A DNA stretch of 64,000 nt from Kuschelorhynchus macadamiae (taxonomy: Eukaryota > Arthropoda > Insecta > Coleoptera > Curculionidae): positions 3,592,001 through 3,656,000 of the forward strand of contig JAUTXW010002103.1 in assembly GCA_030620095.1 (NCBI GenBank), in the 5' to 3' direction. Positions 22,255 to 33,874 of the stretch are shown piece after piece. A program made the translations under genes and the position numbers. The notes beneath the pieces were generated by a model. It was not told the DNA's origin and made no database searches. It saw only the letters and a list, made by a program, of their open reading frames with translations. Each line of letters begins with the position of its first letter. The first letter of the stretch is position 1.

Positions 22255-22935
22255 AACCCAATTTAGTTCCACACATAGACATTTAGTTTACTGTCTTTTC
22301 AAATATTTTTATTGCGCGCCATCTTGTTCCACCATATGGGAATCGTTCCAATATTTTACCAGTTTCTATCTATGCCACAATTATTTTGTAGGGCATGATT
22401 TAAAATAAATTGATTTTTTTACGCCGAATTTTTAAGATCGCCATTTTGAATTCATACCAGTTAATCCATGTATCATATTCAATTTTGCTGTAAGATATTA
22501 AGTCAATTAAAAAGATTTTTTAGGCTATTTTTTTTCTCCGCCTTGAATTTGTCCCACAATTTAAAATTTATCTAAAGTAGTTTTTTATAGTGTTTTTTTT
22601 TAAACAATTTATTAGGCCGCCATTTTCGATTCATACCAAAATATTACAGATTGATTCCTTGGTTTTTGTGCAAAATTTGATAATTAATTAGTCTTTTTGT
22701 AATCATTTTTTGAACACTTTATTAAGCCGCCATTTTGTTTACCAGGTCATCCCCACATGACCCTTAATTTTAACCAAAATTTGAAGTCAATCGGGTAAGT
22801 AGTTTCCCAGTTATGCCGCGAAGACAGGTAGATAGACCGACGGAATTAAGAAAACATGTTTTTCGGCATCTAGCGACCCTGAAGCGAAAAGATCTGAATA
22901 AATCTCGGAGGGTGATCACTAACTTGTCTTTTACT
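22255..22935 (+). repeat. interspersed repeat family R1, copy 4
   Basis: Same landmarks as at 9, 11 and 13-14 kb: GCCATCTTGTTCC.CCATAT, CCGCCATTTTG repeated about every 110 bp, CAATCGGGTAAGTAGTTT, ATGCCGCGAAGACAGG.AGA, and AAAACATGTTTTTCGGCATC near 22850. It begins right at the mariner element's right end, so the transposon may have landed inside a family copy. Confidence 0.6.
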
Positions 22936-23179
22936 AGGGAAGTAAAGTATTCAACAAAAGACCAAAATAACCCAAAGAAAAATAACGATTGAATTCAACG
23001 TCTCAATGTCAATCACACAATTTGAATTCGAAGTGAATATTTTAAATCAAGATACAAAATTTCAATTATATTTGCGATTATAAAACGCATTTACCTGACA
23101 TGCTTTTTGACTAGATATAATCACCATTTTTCGGTAAATTCGGCAGTACCACTATACAGAGCGTTTACTTATCGAAAAT

Positions 23180-26100
23180 TTCTTTAAGATCTTTTATCTG
23201 GCTATTAGGGCGTAGTAGACTATTAAATGAAAAAAATACTTAAAACACTTAAAGAACTTATCATATCCCCACTAAAAATAATGAAACACTGCATAAGAAC
23301 AGGAACTTTTCCTGGCTGTCTGAAAATAGTTCATGTGGTGCCGGTATTCAAGAACGGTGATATCGATTCAGCTAGTGATTATAGGTCAGTTTCTGTTGTT
23401 CCTTATTTCTCAAAAAAATTTTGAGTCCGTCGTGAAGTACCAGATCGTTTCTTCTTATATGGATAGTGGAAATTTATTTAGCATATGTCAATTCGGCTTT
23501 AGAAACAATGTATCTACTACCACAGCATTTGGTCAACTCACTAATTACATCCCAAATTGTATTGAAAAGAAACTATATGTACAGACTTCATTTTTAGAGT
23601 TGGAAAAGGTTTTTGACTGTGTGTCCCATGACCTTCTTAGGAAAACTGGATGGGTATGACTTTCGCAGTCTGAGTATTATGCTGATGGTTGCAAGCAGTA
23701 TGTCTTACAGCAGGCAAATAACAGGAATGGCTTAAGTTCTGCATGGAATTGGGACCCATTTTATTCCTGATATAAATTAATGATATATCTAGCTGCATAT
23801 CTACAATCGCTACCGAGATCATACTGTTTGCGATGACCTTGGATTGCTAAGAGAGTGTGGTTGACATGGGGACAGGGTCAATGACACTCATTTTCATGTA
23901 CGATCTTGGTTTCTGGCCAACAGATTCCTTGTTAAAGAATTCAAATTAACAAACCAGATTTTACTTTTCGGCACATAGATGAGAGATGTGAGCTTGTCAG
24001 GTTTCTTGCAGTCTACCTGGAGTTGGCGTTAACCTGGGAGGCTCAGGCCAATCATCTGACAGCTAAATTACACAAGAACATATACATACTTAGGAATCTC
24101 AAGGGGGTTGTCTCTGAGGGCGTTCTTTTGTCAGCTTACTAAGACGTGCAGTATGAGTTATATGTATTTAGAAATATCGGGAATGTTGCAGGGCTTCTTT
24201 TATCAAGTATGGCATACTTACATTGCCAAGTATGTGTTTGCATGTGTCATTTATGTGAAGGAAAGAGAGGAGCAGTATATGAAACTGTGACCTTCATGGT
24301 TATAACACTAAAAACAGGAGAAATCTAGCATTGAGCAGGTCAGCCAGAGATGGGAGAAATCATTACGGACTAGTTTATAGTAGTTACCTGAATGTACAGG
24401 ATGTTAGAGGTTTGACTACAAATATTTTAACACCTGATAGTATCGAGCATTTAGATTAAAAAATGCTTAAATAACATAGGGTCAATTCCTTACCATTTTT
24501 GAGGAAAACAGCCTTAAGTTGTATTTTGTTTTATTAATTTTTAAGCACATCTTTAACACATTTATTAATTTTATTATGTAAAACAATTAATAATATGATT
24601 TTCTACAAAGTGCCTACAAATTTTTTCTTAGTAAAATATCTGAACGACCTAAATTTAAAAGATAAAATACGAATAAATTGTTTTATTTTACCATAGAATG
24701 CTTATTTGAAAACGGCAACACTGCCCTCTGTAGAGAAACGAGCAGGCTTCAACGAACATAACAATTCGCAAACATATCAGTTGCAGTTGTTTTGTTTTTT
24801 CAATTTTTGCCGTATGAGATAATTCCATACCTTTTTAATAGGCAATCGGGATTTAAAAACTTTAAAAAAGTATACGAATATTGAATACGCAGACATGTTG
24901 CTTATTTATGAAGAGTATAAACAGAATGCTCATTTAGCGTCCCAAACATACCGGGAAAGATATCCTAACAGTACGGCGTAAACGTCCGTCAAACTAATCG
25001 GGGTCCTGAAAGGCAAATAACACCCGAAAACGAGGAATATATTTTAGTTCTAGTGGAGGCAAACCTTGGGAAATCTCGGGACAAGTTGGATTTTATAATT
25101 GGACCATTCATCGTACCCTTTCTGAAAACCTTCTATACCGTAGTCATGTGCAGCGAGTACAGGCTTTGACTTTGGGTGGTTTTTCCGAAAAAAAAAACAA
25201 GAATGCGAAAATTTAACATACTGACAACCGATGAATGTTGTTTTACGAGAGATGGAATTTTTAATTATCATAACACTCATACCTGGGCTCAAGAAAATCC
25301 ACACACGATTCAACAAGGCCGATTTCCATATCGGTTATTATAGGAATGGGTTACAAAATCTGGATATGTCTGATAATAGGTGGATAGGTCGAAATGCCCC
25401 AGAACCGAGAAAATGACCTACAAGGTCACCAGACCTAAACCCCCTTGATTTATATTTTTGAGGCCACATGAAAACATTAGTGTGTATAATAGGGTTGAAA
25501 TTGATAATGAAGATGACCTTAGAAACCGTATTTTTGCTGCAGTGGAAAAAATTAGACAAAGATCTAACGTTCTTGAATCTGTTCAAGAAAATTGGGTTCG
25601 CCGTATTCGTGCGTGTTTAAATAGTGGCGGTAGTCATTTTCAGCATTTACTTTAAGTTTTTAAAATACTTTTTTTAGTGTGTGAATTACCTACTTAGTGC
25701 TATAAATTAATATGCTCAGTAAGTTCCTATTCTTTATTAATTTTTGGAAGCTAATAAACTTAATTAGGGTTGCGCTATTTTTTATACACGCCGATATTAT
25801 GCTAACAAACCACGATTTATTAAAAAATTAGTTCATACGTTCAAAAAAAAAAAAAAAAATCAAAAAAAAACAAAACACAGGTGATGAGTCCAAGCAAATA
25901 GCAATGTTGCCATGTTGTCTTGGAATGAGTTGAAACCTCCAAAATAAAACATTTTAAATTAAATATCTCGAAAACCCTCTCGAATTTACCAATGGTTTAT
26001 AGAAATATTTTGTTTAAAATAGTTCATACTATCCTACGTTAAAATATTTGTAGTCAAACCCCTAACACCCTTAACGAAACAATTTAAATTTAGAGTAAAG

Positions 26101-26400
26101 CAATATGAAAGATAAGGCCTTCTATACCATCAATGGGTTTTGTGTGCAGTAACTGTTGCTCTGCTATGTGTTAATCTAAATATTTATGAAATATTCTCCA
26201 GCTGACCTCGACATGTTTTTGTTATGACTTATTTGAGTTTGTTATTTCGTTGATTCTTATACATGTTTAATGTCAAGATTTTTTTATAGACTTTACAATA
26301 TTATGTTTTTTTATAAATGTACTTTTTGATGTCACGACTTTAATTGCATTCTCTGTCTGTCAGTAAGTCTTATATTGCGCGAGAGGGAACCCATTTAAAC
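23180..26400 (+). pseudogene. LINE ORF2 relic, interrupted by a mariner-type element
   Basis: Plus-strand frames give an RT with LKELIISPLKIMKHCIRTG, a VVPVFKNGD..SASDYRSVSV block, QFGFRNN.STT and LEKVFDCVSHDLL, followed by C-terminal pieces up to LNVQDV at 24404. The tail resumes after the inserted element at about 26065 (KQFKFRVKQY.KDKAFYTINGF). Several frameshifts and stops are present and the YADD block is not readable. Confidence 0.7.
24407..26062 (+). mobile_element. degenerate DD41D mariner-type element inserted in a LINE
   Basis: The ends GAGGTTTGACTACAAATATT (left) and the reverse complement of the right end, GGGGTTTGACTACAAATATT, are inverted repeats bordered by TA (24405-24406, 26063-26064). 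Similarity extends about 60 bp further in. The interior (about 24890-25655) holds a broken transposase: YADMLLIYEEYKQNAHLASQ, then DNRWIGRN...RSPDLNPLDLYF.GHMKTLV, ending RIRACLNSGGSHF. Many stops and a deletion remove the first two Asp. It split the LINE between LNVQDV and KQFKFRVK. Confidence 0.75.
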
Positions 26401-27167
26401 TTTTGACACATTACTTTAAGAGATTGTCCATATAAATAATGTTAAAGTTAGTTACATGCGATACATTTATTTATTATTTTTATTTATTGCTTTGAGTTAC
26501 CATGCAATTCCATTGCCATATACGATATGGAATCTTGAACTGGGGTAATTCTACACTTGTTGAAAAGGTGTTCTTACTTCAGCGCTATACAATAAGAACA
26601 ATTGCACGTGTTGCAGAAATATTTTTAAAGATCTGACAACTTTAACACTTGTTTGTTTATATGCATTTAAGAGCATTCCCTTATTTCTGTCAAATACAGT
26701 CAATAATATATATACAGGAGAAACAGGAATCTCTTGCTTAATCCAGATGATCATAGCCTTATACCACCAAAAGTTTATTTTACAATAGTTGCAGGCTCTA
26801 CAATGTTCTGCCTTTAAGCCTTACGGATTCTTTGAATGTTAAGTTTTTAAGGTAAGCAAATCATTATAATACCTTTCAAGAATTTTTCAGGATGTGATTA
26901 ATCCAGATTTTTAAATCTTATTTTTAATATAACTAGTTGATAAAACTAGTTTTACTCCATACTTATGTTATTGTACCTTACATATGCAATTTTTTAAGGA
27001 ACAAACAATGTCAGAATAAACGATGCGTATACATAAGGAAACGACAGTGAAATTAGTCAAAAATGACAACAAAACGGTATTTATGGGAAAAGGGCATTTG
27101 GAATATCGAGAAATATCGTTCTATAAACATAATAAAAAACATATTTATGACATTTAAAAAAGGATAC
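26401..27167. other. intronic, no gene seen
   Basis: AT-rich intron DNA upstream (on the plus map) of the Parp1 exon at 27168. No repeat or coding region was recognised. Confidence 0.45.
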
Positions 27168-27349
27168 TCATTATATAATAAGCTAGCACTGTCAGAACCC
27201 GGTGCGGGCACTCCTTTACCAACAGGCACCTCAGCATTGTCAATCTTTTTCACTACAGACGGATCAGGGTGGGTCCTACCAATGCCCTTCACGCTATGGT
27301 GTCCTTTTGGAGGTTTTTCTATATATTCTGCGCGTTTTTTCTCTAGCAT
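27168..27349 (-). CDS. Parp1: Parp1 exon with the catalytic loop and start of the Glu codon
   Basis: 182 nt from the acceptor TTTTTAG to the weak donor GTATCC. It encodes MLEKKRAEYIEKPPKGHHSV, KGIGRTHPDPS and VPVGKGVP..., ending SLLYN plus GA. The last two bases begin the codon of the catalytic glutamate (human E988 in LLYNEY). The third base comes from the exon 12.4 kb away. The donor is not a consensus site, but no better one fits the frame. Confidence 0.93.
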
Positions 27350-28379
27350 CTAAAAATAATAAAAAAAAATCAGTTCCCATGTATCTCGTGACATTTCCGT
27401 ATACTCAAGACAGTCTCATTAGATTTTTCTTGTTTTTCAGTTAATTAAAAAATAATTATTATAAATACAACTTGAGGTTATAAACATAAATGATATTACA
27501 AATCTATCAAATTAAAGTACCAGGAGGCATTGTTTTAAAAACTGCGTCGTGAAAACATAATTTTTTTCTCTGAGTGATATATAATGATAAGAGTTTCCAG
27601 AGAAGACAAAATTGTGTTGTTGTGTCTGCACTGCTTACCAAATAAAGGTAACTTATTTGGATTACATATTTTTGAGAAGACGGATTGTTTTGTGCTAGAA
27701 ATCTTAATTTCAAGATAGGAAATCTCGACATCGAAAATCATGGAGAATGATGTTCGAAGATACAAAAAAATTTAATATATTTTTTATTATAACTTTCATA
27801 CCAGTGTAGATATTTCTATAAAATTTGGTACTTTTATCTACTATTTTTTGAAGAACAAAAGATAGTACGCCATTGCTTTTTCTTAAAATGAACATTATTT
27901 TTGAAACACCTTGGAGCAAATGTGGTCTCTTGACCTTTTTTCGTACGACGCACTGTTTTCGCGTAAAAAAATAAAAACCGTTTTGATGCATGGCGAAATC
28001 GCTAAAATTTGGTGTGATGTTTTGTATGTAAAATTCGCTTTTGTCTATTTTTTTAAGTAAAGTAAAGTCAATCACTTGCAATAGACTACAATTCAAATGT
28101 AATGGTATTATTTTTAATAAAAGAAGCAACATTTACAATTCGCTAATTTTAAGTAACTGAAAAAAGGAAGGTAAGCTAATTATTTTACATGTAATTACAA
28201 ATTTATTGTGTTTTTCGGAGTACCAATAAATAAATAAATGAAATAAAATAAATAATTCAAAAATTCAACCACCTGCAAAAAATTAACTGAATAATATCGC
28301 CGATAAAATTACCGGTAAAAAAGTTTTTTGAAGTAGATTTTCGACGTGATTTTATCAGTTTGTTTCAATAGTGAAAATG
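27350..28379. other. intronic, no gene recognised
   Basis: A 140-codon minus-strand frame (28132-27710) has no recognisable protein character. The segment near 27890-27910 (AATGAACATTATTTTTGAAACACC) looks like the inner part of a mariner-type inverted repeat. It may be the left flank of the transposase relic that follows. Confidence 0.4.
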
Positions 28380-28970
28380 GCTCATATTTATGATAAATAT
28401 TAAAATTATGGGGAGTGTCAACGACGTACGGCCGCACCTTCACAGTTATACGCTTTCCCTTAAGAGTTCATCCCAAACCCCCCTGTTTTATAAATCTTGT
28501 TCCGAGGGCAAGAGAATGTGGTGATTTAAGAAAACATCGTGGAGGACATGCAGGAAGACCAAGACGACTTGGCAATGTGCAAAAAGAACAACAAATTTTA
28601 AATATTATCTATGAAGAAGTACTCGGGATACTGCAGGTGAGGTCGAATTAAGTCAAACAAAAGTATGGACAACACTGAGCGAAAATCAGTTGTATCCGTT
28701 TCACGTTCAACGTGTGCAAGCGCTACTGCCTGAAGATCATCCTCGGAGAGTCAAGTTTTGTGAATGGCTCCTACTAAATCAAGCAACTGATCAAAATTTT
28801 ACTCGAAGAATTCTTTCTGTAGAAGAGGCATTATTTACTCGAACTGAGATCAATAATTACCCCAATACTCATCAGTCAAAATGTCAAATAAGCCAAACAT
28901 GCCATTTGAATTATCACCTTTGCAATTTTCTCACCAATAAATTTCATGGGTGATATCTTTGCGTGAGATT
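28380..28970 (+). pseudogene. mariner-type transposase N-terminal relic
   Basis: With frameshifts the plus strand reads MAHIYD..YGECQRRTA, then RARECGDLRKHRGGHAGRPR, QILNIIYEEV, QTKVWTTLSENQLYPFHVQR, HPRRVKFCEWLL and ILSVEEALFTR. These are the DNA-binding domain and the first catalytic block of the same transposase group as at 20.4 kb. The expected first Asp (TDEA..FTR) is Val here. The rest is deleted. Confidence 0.7.
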
Positions 28971-29127
28971 CAAATAAAGCCCCCCTGTAAATGTAATTTT
29001 ATTTTTGAGTTGAAATTTTAGCATCTAACATTATTTGGCACAGAGGGGATTAAAATAAATTGAGACAAACAGTACAAAAAAGGTACTTTGTATGTAAAAA
29101 ACAAATGCTAATCAACGTGCTACTTAC

Positions 29128-29286
29128 TGTTCCTAATGCAACATCACACAACAAAAGAAGACCGGTCGGCTCGCTGGGATTTGTGCAACAGTAATTTGCT
29201 GATTTTGAAACCATATCAGCAAAATAAATACCTTTGCCGAACATGTAACCTGTCACGGGAGCTTCCGGAGGAGCGATTCTCAAACC
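29128..29286 (-). CDS. Parp1: Parp1 exon, NAD-binding core
   Basis: 159 nt (53 codons) between the acceptor TTTTCAAG and the donor GTAAGT. It encodes GLRIAPPEAPVTGYMFGKG, IYFADMVSKSANYC, then GLLLLCDVALGT. It contains the catalytic Tyr of the H-Y-E triad (in GKGIYFAD). The sequence is nearly identical to other animal PARP1s here, so the exon is clearly under selection. Confidence 0.96.
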
Positions 29287-29428
29287 CTTGAAAAGATAGA
29301 TCATTATTAATTTACTTAGCTTTACTAAATCCAGTCAAGTTGTTAAACAGAAAAATACAAATACATTGCTAGATTCATGCATTAACTTAAAGTTCCTGGG
29401 TTTAGAAATTTTCAAACTGGAATCACAT

Positions 29429-29467
29429 TCCGACGTTTCACTTTCGATTGCACTAAGCATCTTCAGG
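29429..29467 (-). ncRNA. hammerhead-like motif, PLE copy B (diverged)
   Basis: The minus strand shows CUGAAGA, a GCUUAG...CGAAAGU arm pair, GAAAC, GUC and GG. The core is intact but stems I and II are weaker than in the other copies. It lies in a short PLE 3'-end fragment (about 29391-29560) with no coding part left. Confidence 0.45.
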
Positions 29468-29879
29468 TATCTTCACTGCACAAGATCAAAACACTGGATG
29501 AGCGTTTTGATTTCGTGTAAGGAAGAACTCTGAAAAAGGTTTGTGTAAGGGACTTCGAAAAGTAATTCCAATTTGACATGATCTAATCGCAAGAATCCCA
29601 AATTGTTAAGGAAAGTACAAGTTTTTTTTTATTATATGCAACATGAATGAAATTTTTTTTTACTGTAATCTCAGAAAATGGAATTTTTGTATAAAAGATT
29701 CTGCATAAAGAAAAATTACTGTCCACTTATTCAAATATCAGGTGGAATGTATAGGATTATTGATTATATTTTGATTTCCATTTACAACCTTCAAATATCA
29801 AAGTTATAGAACTGTTACTCTAATTTTGATATTATAAAACTTCAAAAATTTATAAATAAATTAAATAATGAACCCAACT

Positions 29880-30190
29880 TACATTTTTAAATGGAACACC
29901 CTGTATATAACATGTCCATTAAATGGGTTTCTTCTTGCAGAATATAAATAGACTAAGTTTAATACCTTTAAAGATACCCGAGAAATCTGAGAAAAACCCT
30001 GCCATACGAAGCTATGTATTCCCATTGAATCCACTATAAAGATGGGCGTTCTCCGTCTTTCTCTAACACATTGTCTCTTATGATAAGATTTTTGTGAAAT
30101 TTCTCAGATGTCTCTAAAGATAAAGGCATCAAACCTAGTACCTTTATAATGGGTTAGAAGGGCCCATTCAATAGACATATAATATAAAGG
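29880..30190. repeat. foldback repeat, copy 1
   Basis: CTGAGAAA...CCCTGCCATA near 29980 reappears in inverted orientation near 30080-30110 (ATAAGATTTTTGTGAAATTTCTCAG), both beside AATGTGTTAGAGAAAG-type sequence. A related half lies at 53560-53650. GGAACACCCTGTATA at its left edge resembles mariner-type ends. It is probably a MITE. Confidence 0.5.
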
Positions 30191-30673
30191 GCCTTCCATT
30201 AACAAAAAAATGTAAGTTGTTTAATTTTTTTAAATTTATAAAATATTTTAAAGCTTGATAATACCAAAAATAAAGGCCGTAGGTGGTTTGTGAAAATATA
30301 ATGAATAATACTATACAAGATGCATAAAAAATATGGAAGTGCCCGCGGTAAAACGAAAAATTCGGAAAACCAAATTAACGAGCTCAAAAATACGATCAAA
30401 AAGTGCTCTAAGGATTTGTTTTTTTAGTATGTATCAACTATGATTTTCAATATTAATTTATACAAAAACTGTATTTGATAGAAAAAAAAACTTTAAAACA
30501 CTTTTGTTTTATGCTTTACGAATCTGAAAAAGTCAAAAATTTTTTTTTAATTAGGCAGAATATTTTACCAAGAAGAACTTTTCTGAGTAGTCATGAATAA
30601 TTTTATTTTCTTATATACAATACCGCAAAAAATATTGATTACTGAGGTTATCTTCATTTAAAACTTTACATAC
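30191..30673. other. intronic, no gene seen
   Basis: AT-rich spacer inside the 1.4-kb Parp1 intron. Nothing was recognised. Confidence 0.45.
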
Positions 30674-30793
30674 CTGAGACAAAATACCAGCGAAATTGGT
30701 TGTTCTAGAACCATGCCATAAAATTTTACGATTATGCAATTTCTTAAATGGTTTAAATCGTTTCTCTTCTCCTTGCCTTTTAATAATAAATAC
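30674..30793 (-). CDS. Parp1: Parp1 exon with catalytic histidine
   Basis: 120 nt (40 codons) between the acceptor ATTTTTTAG and the donor GTATGT. It encodes VFIIKRQGEEKRFKPF, then KKLHNRKILWHGSRTTNFAG and ILSQ. LWHGSR carries the NAD-binding His of the H-Y-E triad. Being short, it is easily missed by open-frame scanning. The phase joins exactly to both neighbouring exons. Confidence 0.95.
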
Positions 30794-31084
30794 CTAAAAA
30801 ATAAAAAGGCAAAAATTATAGTTTGTTTTACTAAAGTTGTAATATGTAACACAAATCTATACAATACATACTACTAGTGTTCATACATTTTTAGTGCCCA
30901 TATATAATCTAGGAACCAGGAATTTTGTTATAACATAGTATCACGAAAATTCTTTTATTATTATTATAGGAGCATCCATAAAAATGTATGAACAGTTTAT
31001 GCTTAATGGTTTGCCTAAACATAAAAAATGTATACATCATCTGCCCAATATAATGTGAAGAATTTTGTCTGATAAACATAGTTC

Positions 31085-31270
31085 CTGTAGTCATAGTCAT
31101 AGTCAATAAGCTTTATTGTATAAAGAATGACGTTCCTATTTACAAAGCTAAAAAAAAACACAAAAAACAAAAATATATACACAAAAGAGAATATAAAAAC
31201 AAAGGAAAGATATTTATACAAAGTTAAAAAAAAAGACAAAAAAGTATAAAAAGGTCAATTTACATACAGA
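31085..31270 (-). repeat. LINE 3'-end fragment with hexamer tail
   Basis: On the minus strand AATAAAGCTTATTGACTATG is followed by repeats of the hexamer GACTAT. A short tandem tail of this sort is typical of non-LTR retrotransposon 3' ends. No coding part is present. Confidence 0.45.
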
Positions 31271-31317
31271 GAGAAGTATCTAACACTCAGACACTAGTCC
31301 ACTAGAAACAATACAAC

Positions 31318-31318
<1 letters not shown>

Positions 31319-31387
<69 letters not shown>
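31319..31387. repeat. (TA)n microsatellite
   Basis: About 69 bp of uninterrupted TA. It directly abuts the 5' truncation point of the next LINE. Confidence 0.98.
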
Positions 31388-31388
<1 letters not shown>

Positions 31389-32310
31389 CAATTTCGTAGT
31401 ATTTTTATGCTTCAAAAGAGAGCCATTCATTATTTGTTTGGTCTAAATAATAGAGCTCACTGCCAATACTATTTCAAAAAACATGAAATATTAACACTTC
31501 CTGCATTATTTATTTTGGAAACGGTATGTTTGCTGAGAAAACATATAAACACCCTCCCAGAAAGGCCACAACATGTATATAGGCATGATATATATCTTCC
31601 CATTCCTTCCACAGAATTAATAAAAAAATCAATTATTTACAACGCCATAAAACTTTACAACAATCTGCCAGTACATTTAAAATCTATCCCTATGCTTGCA
31701 CAATTTCGAAAAAACACCAAAGCATACCTCATTGAGAGACCACTTTACAGCGTTAATGATTTTTTTTTTCAGTGAGAAAGTCTCTTTAAATTGTCACTAA
31801 AACTTAAATCTTTTGTGAGTATATATATAGAATTTTGTATCATATATAGGGAAAAGAACTGTCGAACATTACTTAAAACTTAATTATTTTTGTTAGGTAT
31901 TATTAAAAACAATTTAATTCTTTTTGTATACTACATTCTGCACTAGTTCAATATACCTTCTGTTTAACATCACAATTATTTGTATAACTATAATAACATA
32001 GAGTTTAAGGTCGCATAGTTGCAATTTTGATTTCAATGTCATCGAAATTATTCACCTCGTACATGTGTGTTTGTTTACTTTTATAAGGTTATCATGATTC
32101 ATTTACTGTTTGCAATGTTATGCTATATTCTAACGTGTGTTTTACGATTTGGTAAATTGATAATTTACATTTTTAAAAAAAAATATGACCTGTCGAAATT
32201 ATTTTCGATTAATGTTTTGATATGTCTTATTTTTAGGTATATTTTGCTTTGTCCATAAAATTGTAGAATAATAAAGCATACTTTTGTTTGTTTTGTTTGT
32301 TTGTTTATAT
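31388..32310 (+). pseudogene. 5'-truncated LINE, ORF2 C-terminus and 3' UTR
   Basis: The 122-codon frame (31407-31775) gives LQKRAIHYLFGLNNRAHCQ, HEILTLPALFILETVCLLR, then IYNAIKLYNNLPVHLKSIP, the usual end of Jockey/CR1-type ORF2. The 3' UTR ends in TTTG repeats near 32285-32305 after AATAAAGCATAC. No RT core remains. Confidence 0.75.
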
Positions 32311-32544
32311 ATATATAGTTTTGAGTTAGTTTTTCTTGAACATCCGTGTATATATAGTTACTAGATTTTTCTTGGGTTATAAGTTCATAGCATTAAAACA
32401 ATTCTCAAAAATTATTAGAGAGAACCTACACACTTTAGTAAAACAAGACAGACTTACCATGAAACGTATTATTAAGTTTTTACCGGGCGGTTCAGAAAGT
32501 AATTTTATTTTGTCTAAGATTATTATTTTTAAGTTTTTCAAATG

Positions 32545-33870
32545 TATGTGAGAAAATAATTAAATAATGTCAAAATAAATTTTGCTTACAAGGTTGATAT
32601 CTTTTTTGTCATTTACTGAGTTTTTATTTTTCTTAATTTCAATAGACTCGTAAACTTCCCGCTTGCGTTTGTTGTTTTCGGTTTTTAGAATTTTAGTTTC
32701 ACTAAAATTAAATTTATGTTTTTTTTGGATTTCGTGTTTAGAAAGGGCAGTGGGATTCCTTTTATCATATTTATGAGAGTTAATTTTCGAGCCTAAATAT
32801 TGGCTGGTTTGTCCAATATAAACTCCAGCGCAATCTCCACACGGGATCTCATATATAACATTGCTTTTTTTCATTTTAGGTGTCTTGGTTTTTAGAGAAG
32901 TGAAATTTTGATTTAATAAATGTGTGCAACATTTATATTATATTTGTTAAATAGATGTTTAAGTTGCTCAGATAAACCTTTTATGTATGGTAGTGTTAAA
33001 TAGTTATTAGTTTTGTTTGTGTTGACTTTTGAGTTGTTCGTTTTATTGTAAAATTTATTAATTCGTTGTTTAAATACTCTATTTACTAATTGTTGGGGAT
33101 ATTTATTTTCGAAAAGAACTTGTTTGGCTTTATTAATTGAGTTTTCCCTAAACTCGACATCTGACAGCTGAATTGCCCTATCGGCTAATGCTATAATAAC
33201 TGATTTTTTTTGAGAAAGTGGATGTTGGGAATTATAGTTGGTATACCTTGAGGACCAAGTCTTTTTTGTGTACCATTCTGTTCTGATAGTAACCTTTGTT
33301 TTATATAAGGTGACATTTAAAGAGTTTATTTGATTTTGTTTTTCGACTTCGATGGTGAATTGCAATTTATCGTGATAGCTATTAAATTTATTTTGCGGAA
33401 TCGCAGCAATGCAATCATCAACATAACGGTAAAAAAAGGGTAAATTAAAATTTAGCTGCGGTATTATGGTTTCTTCTAAATCCTCTAAAACTAATTGGGC
33501 AATTGCGCTTGAAATACTTGAACCCATGGCACAACCATCAAGTTGTTTAAAGATATCATCCTTGTAAAGGAAATATGTCGAGTTTAGAGTTAATTCTACT
33601 AGTACTACTATTCTTTAGGAATTCGTTTAATGGCAAATCAGTATATTTTTTAATTTCATTCTACTTTTTTTCGATAATGTTAGTTGCAAGATTTATAGGA
33701 ATATTTGTATAAAGAGATATAACGTCTAAAGAGATTAGTATGTGGTCATCTGGCAACTTAATATCTTTAATTTTGTTTTTAAACTCAAATGAATCTTTAA
33801 TATAGTAGTTGTTTTTATTTATAATATTTGATAGAATGTTTTTTAAAAATTTTGAATATATATACACATA
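32545..33870 (-). pseudogene. second Penelope-like family, RT and GIY-YIG
   Basis: Three minus-strand frames join: DHILISLDVISLYTNIPINL (33867-33661), then after a frameshift DGCAMGSSISSAIAQLVLED and the catalytic FFYRYVDDCIAAIP (33527-32913), then NVIYEIPCGDCAGVYIGQTS with the TALSKHEIQKKHKFNF segment of a GIY-YIG nuclease (32874-32560). The fragment lacks the RT N-terminus. The same family supplies the nuclease pieces at 55.1 and 55.8 kb. It differs from the PLE family at 15-16 and 46-47 kb. Confidence 0.85.
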
Positions 33871-33874
33871 TTAG

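Noticed and set aside
27710..28132. 140-codon minus-strand open frame in a Parp1 intron
   Set aside because: Composition is that of AT-rich non-coding DNA. It overlaps probable transposon flank sequence and has no family resemblance.
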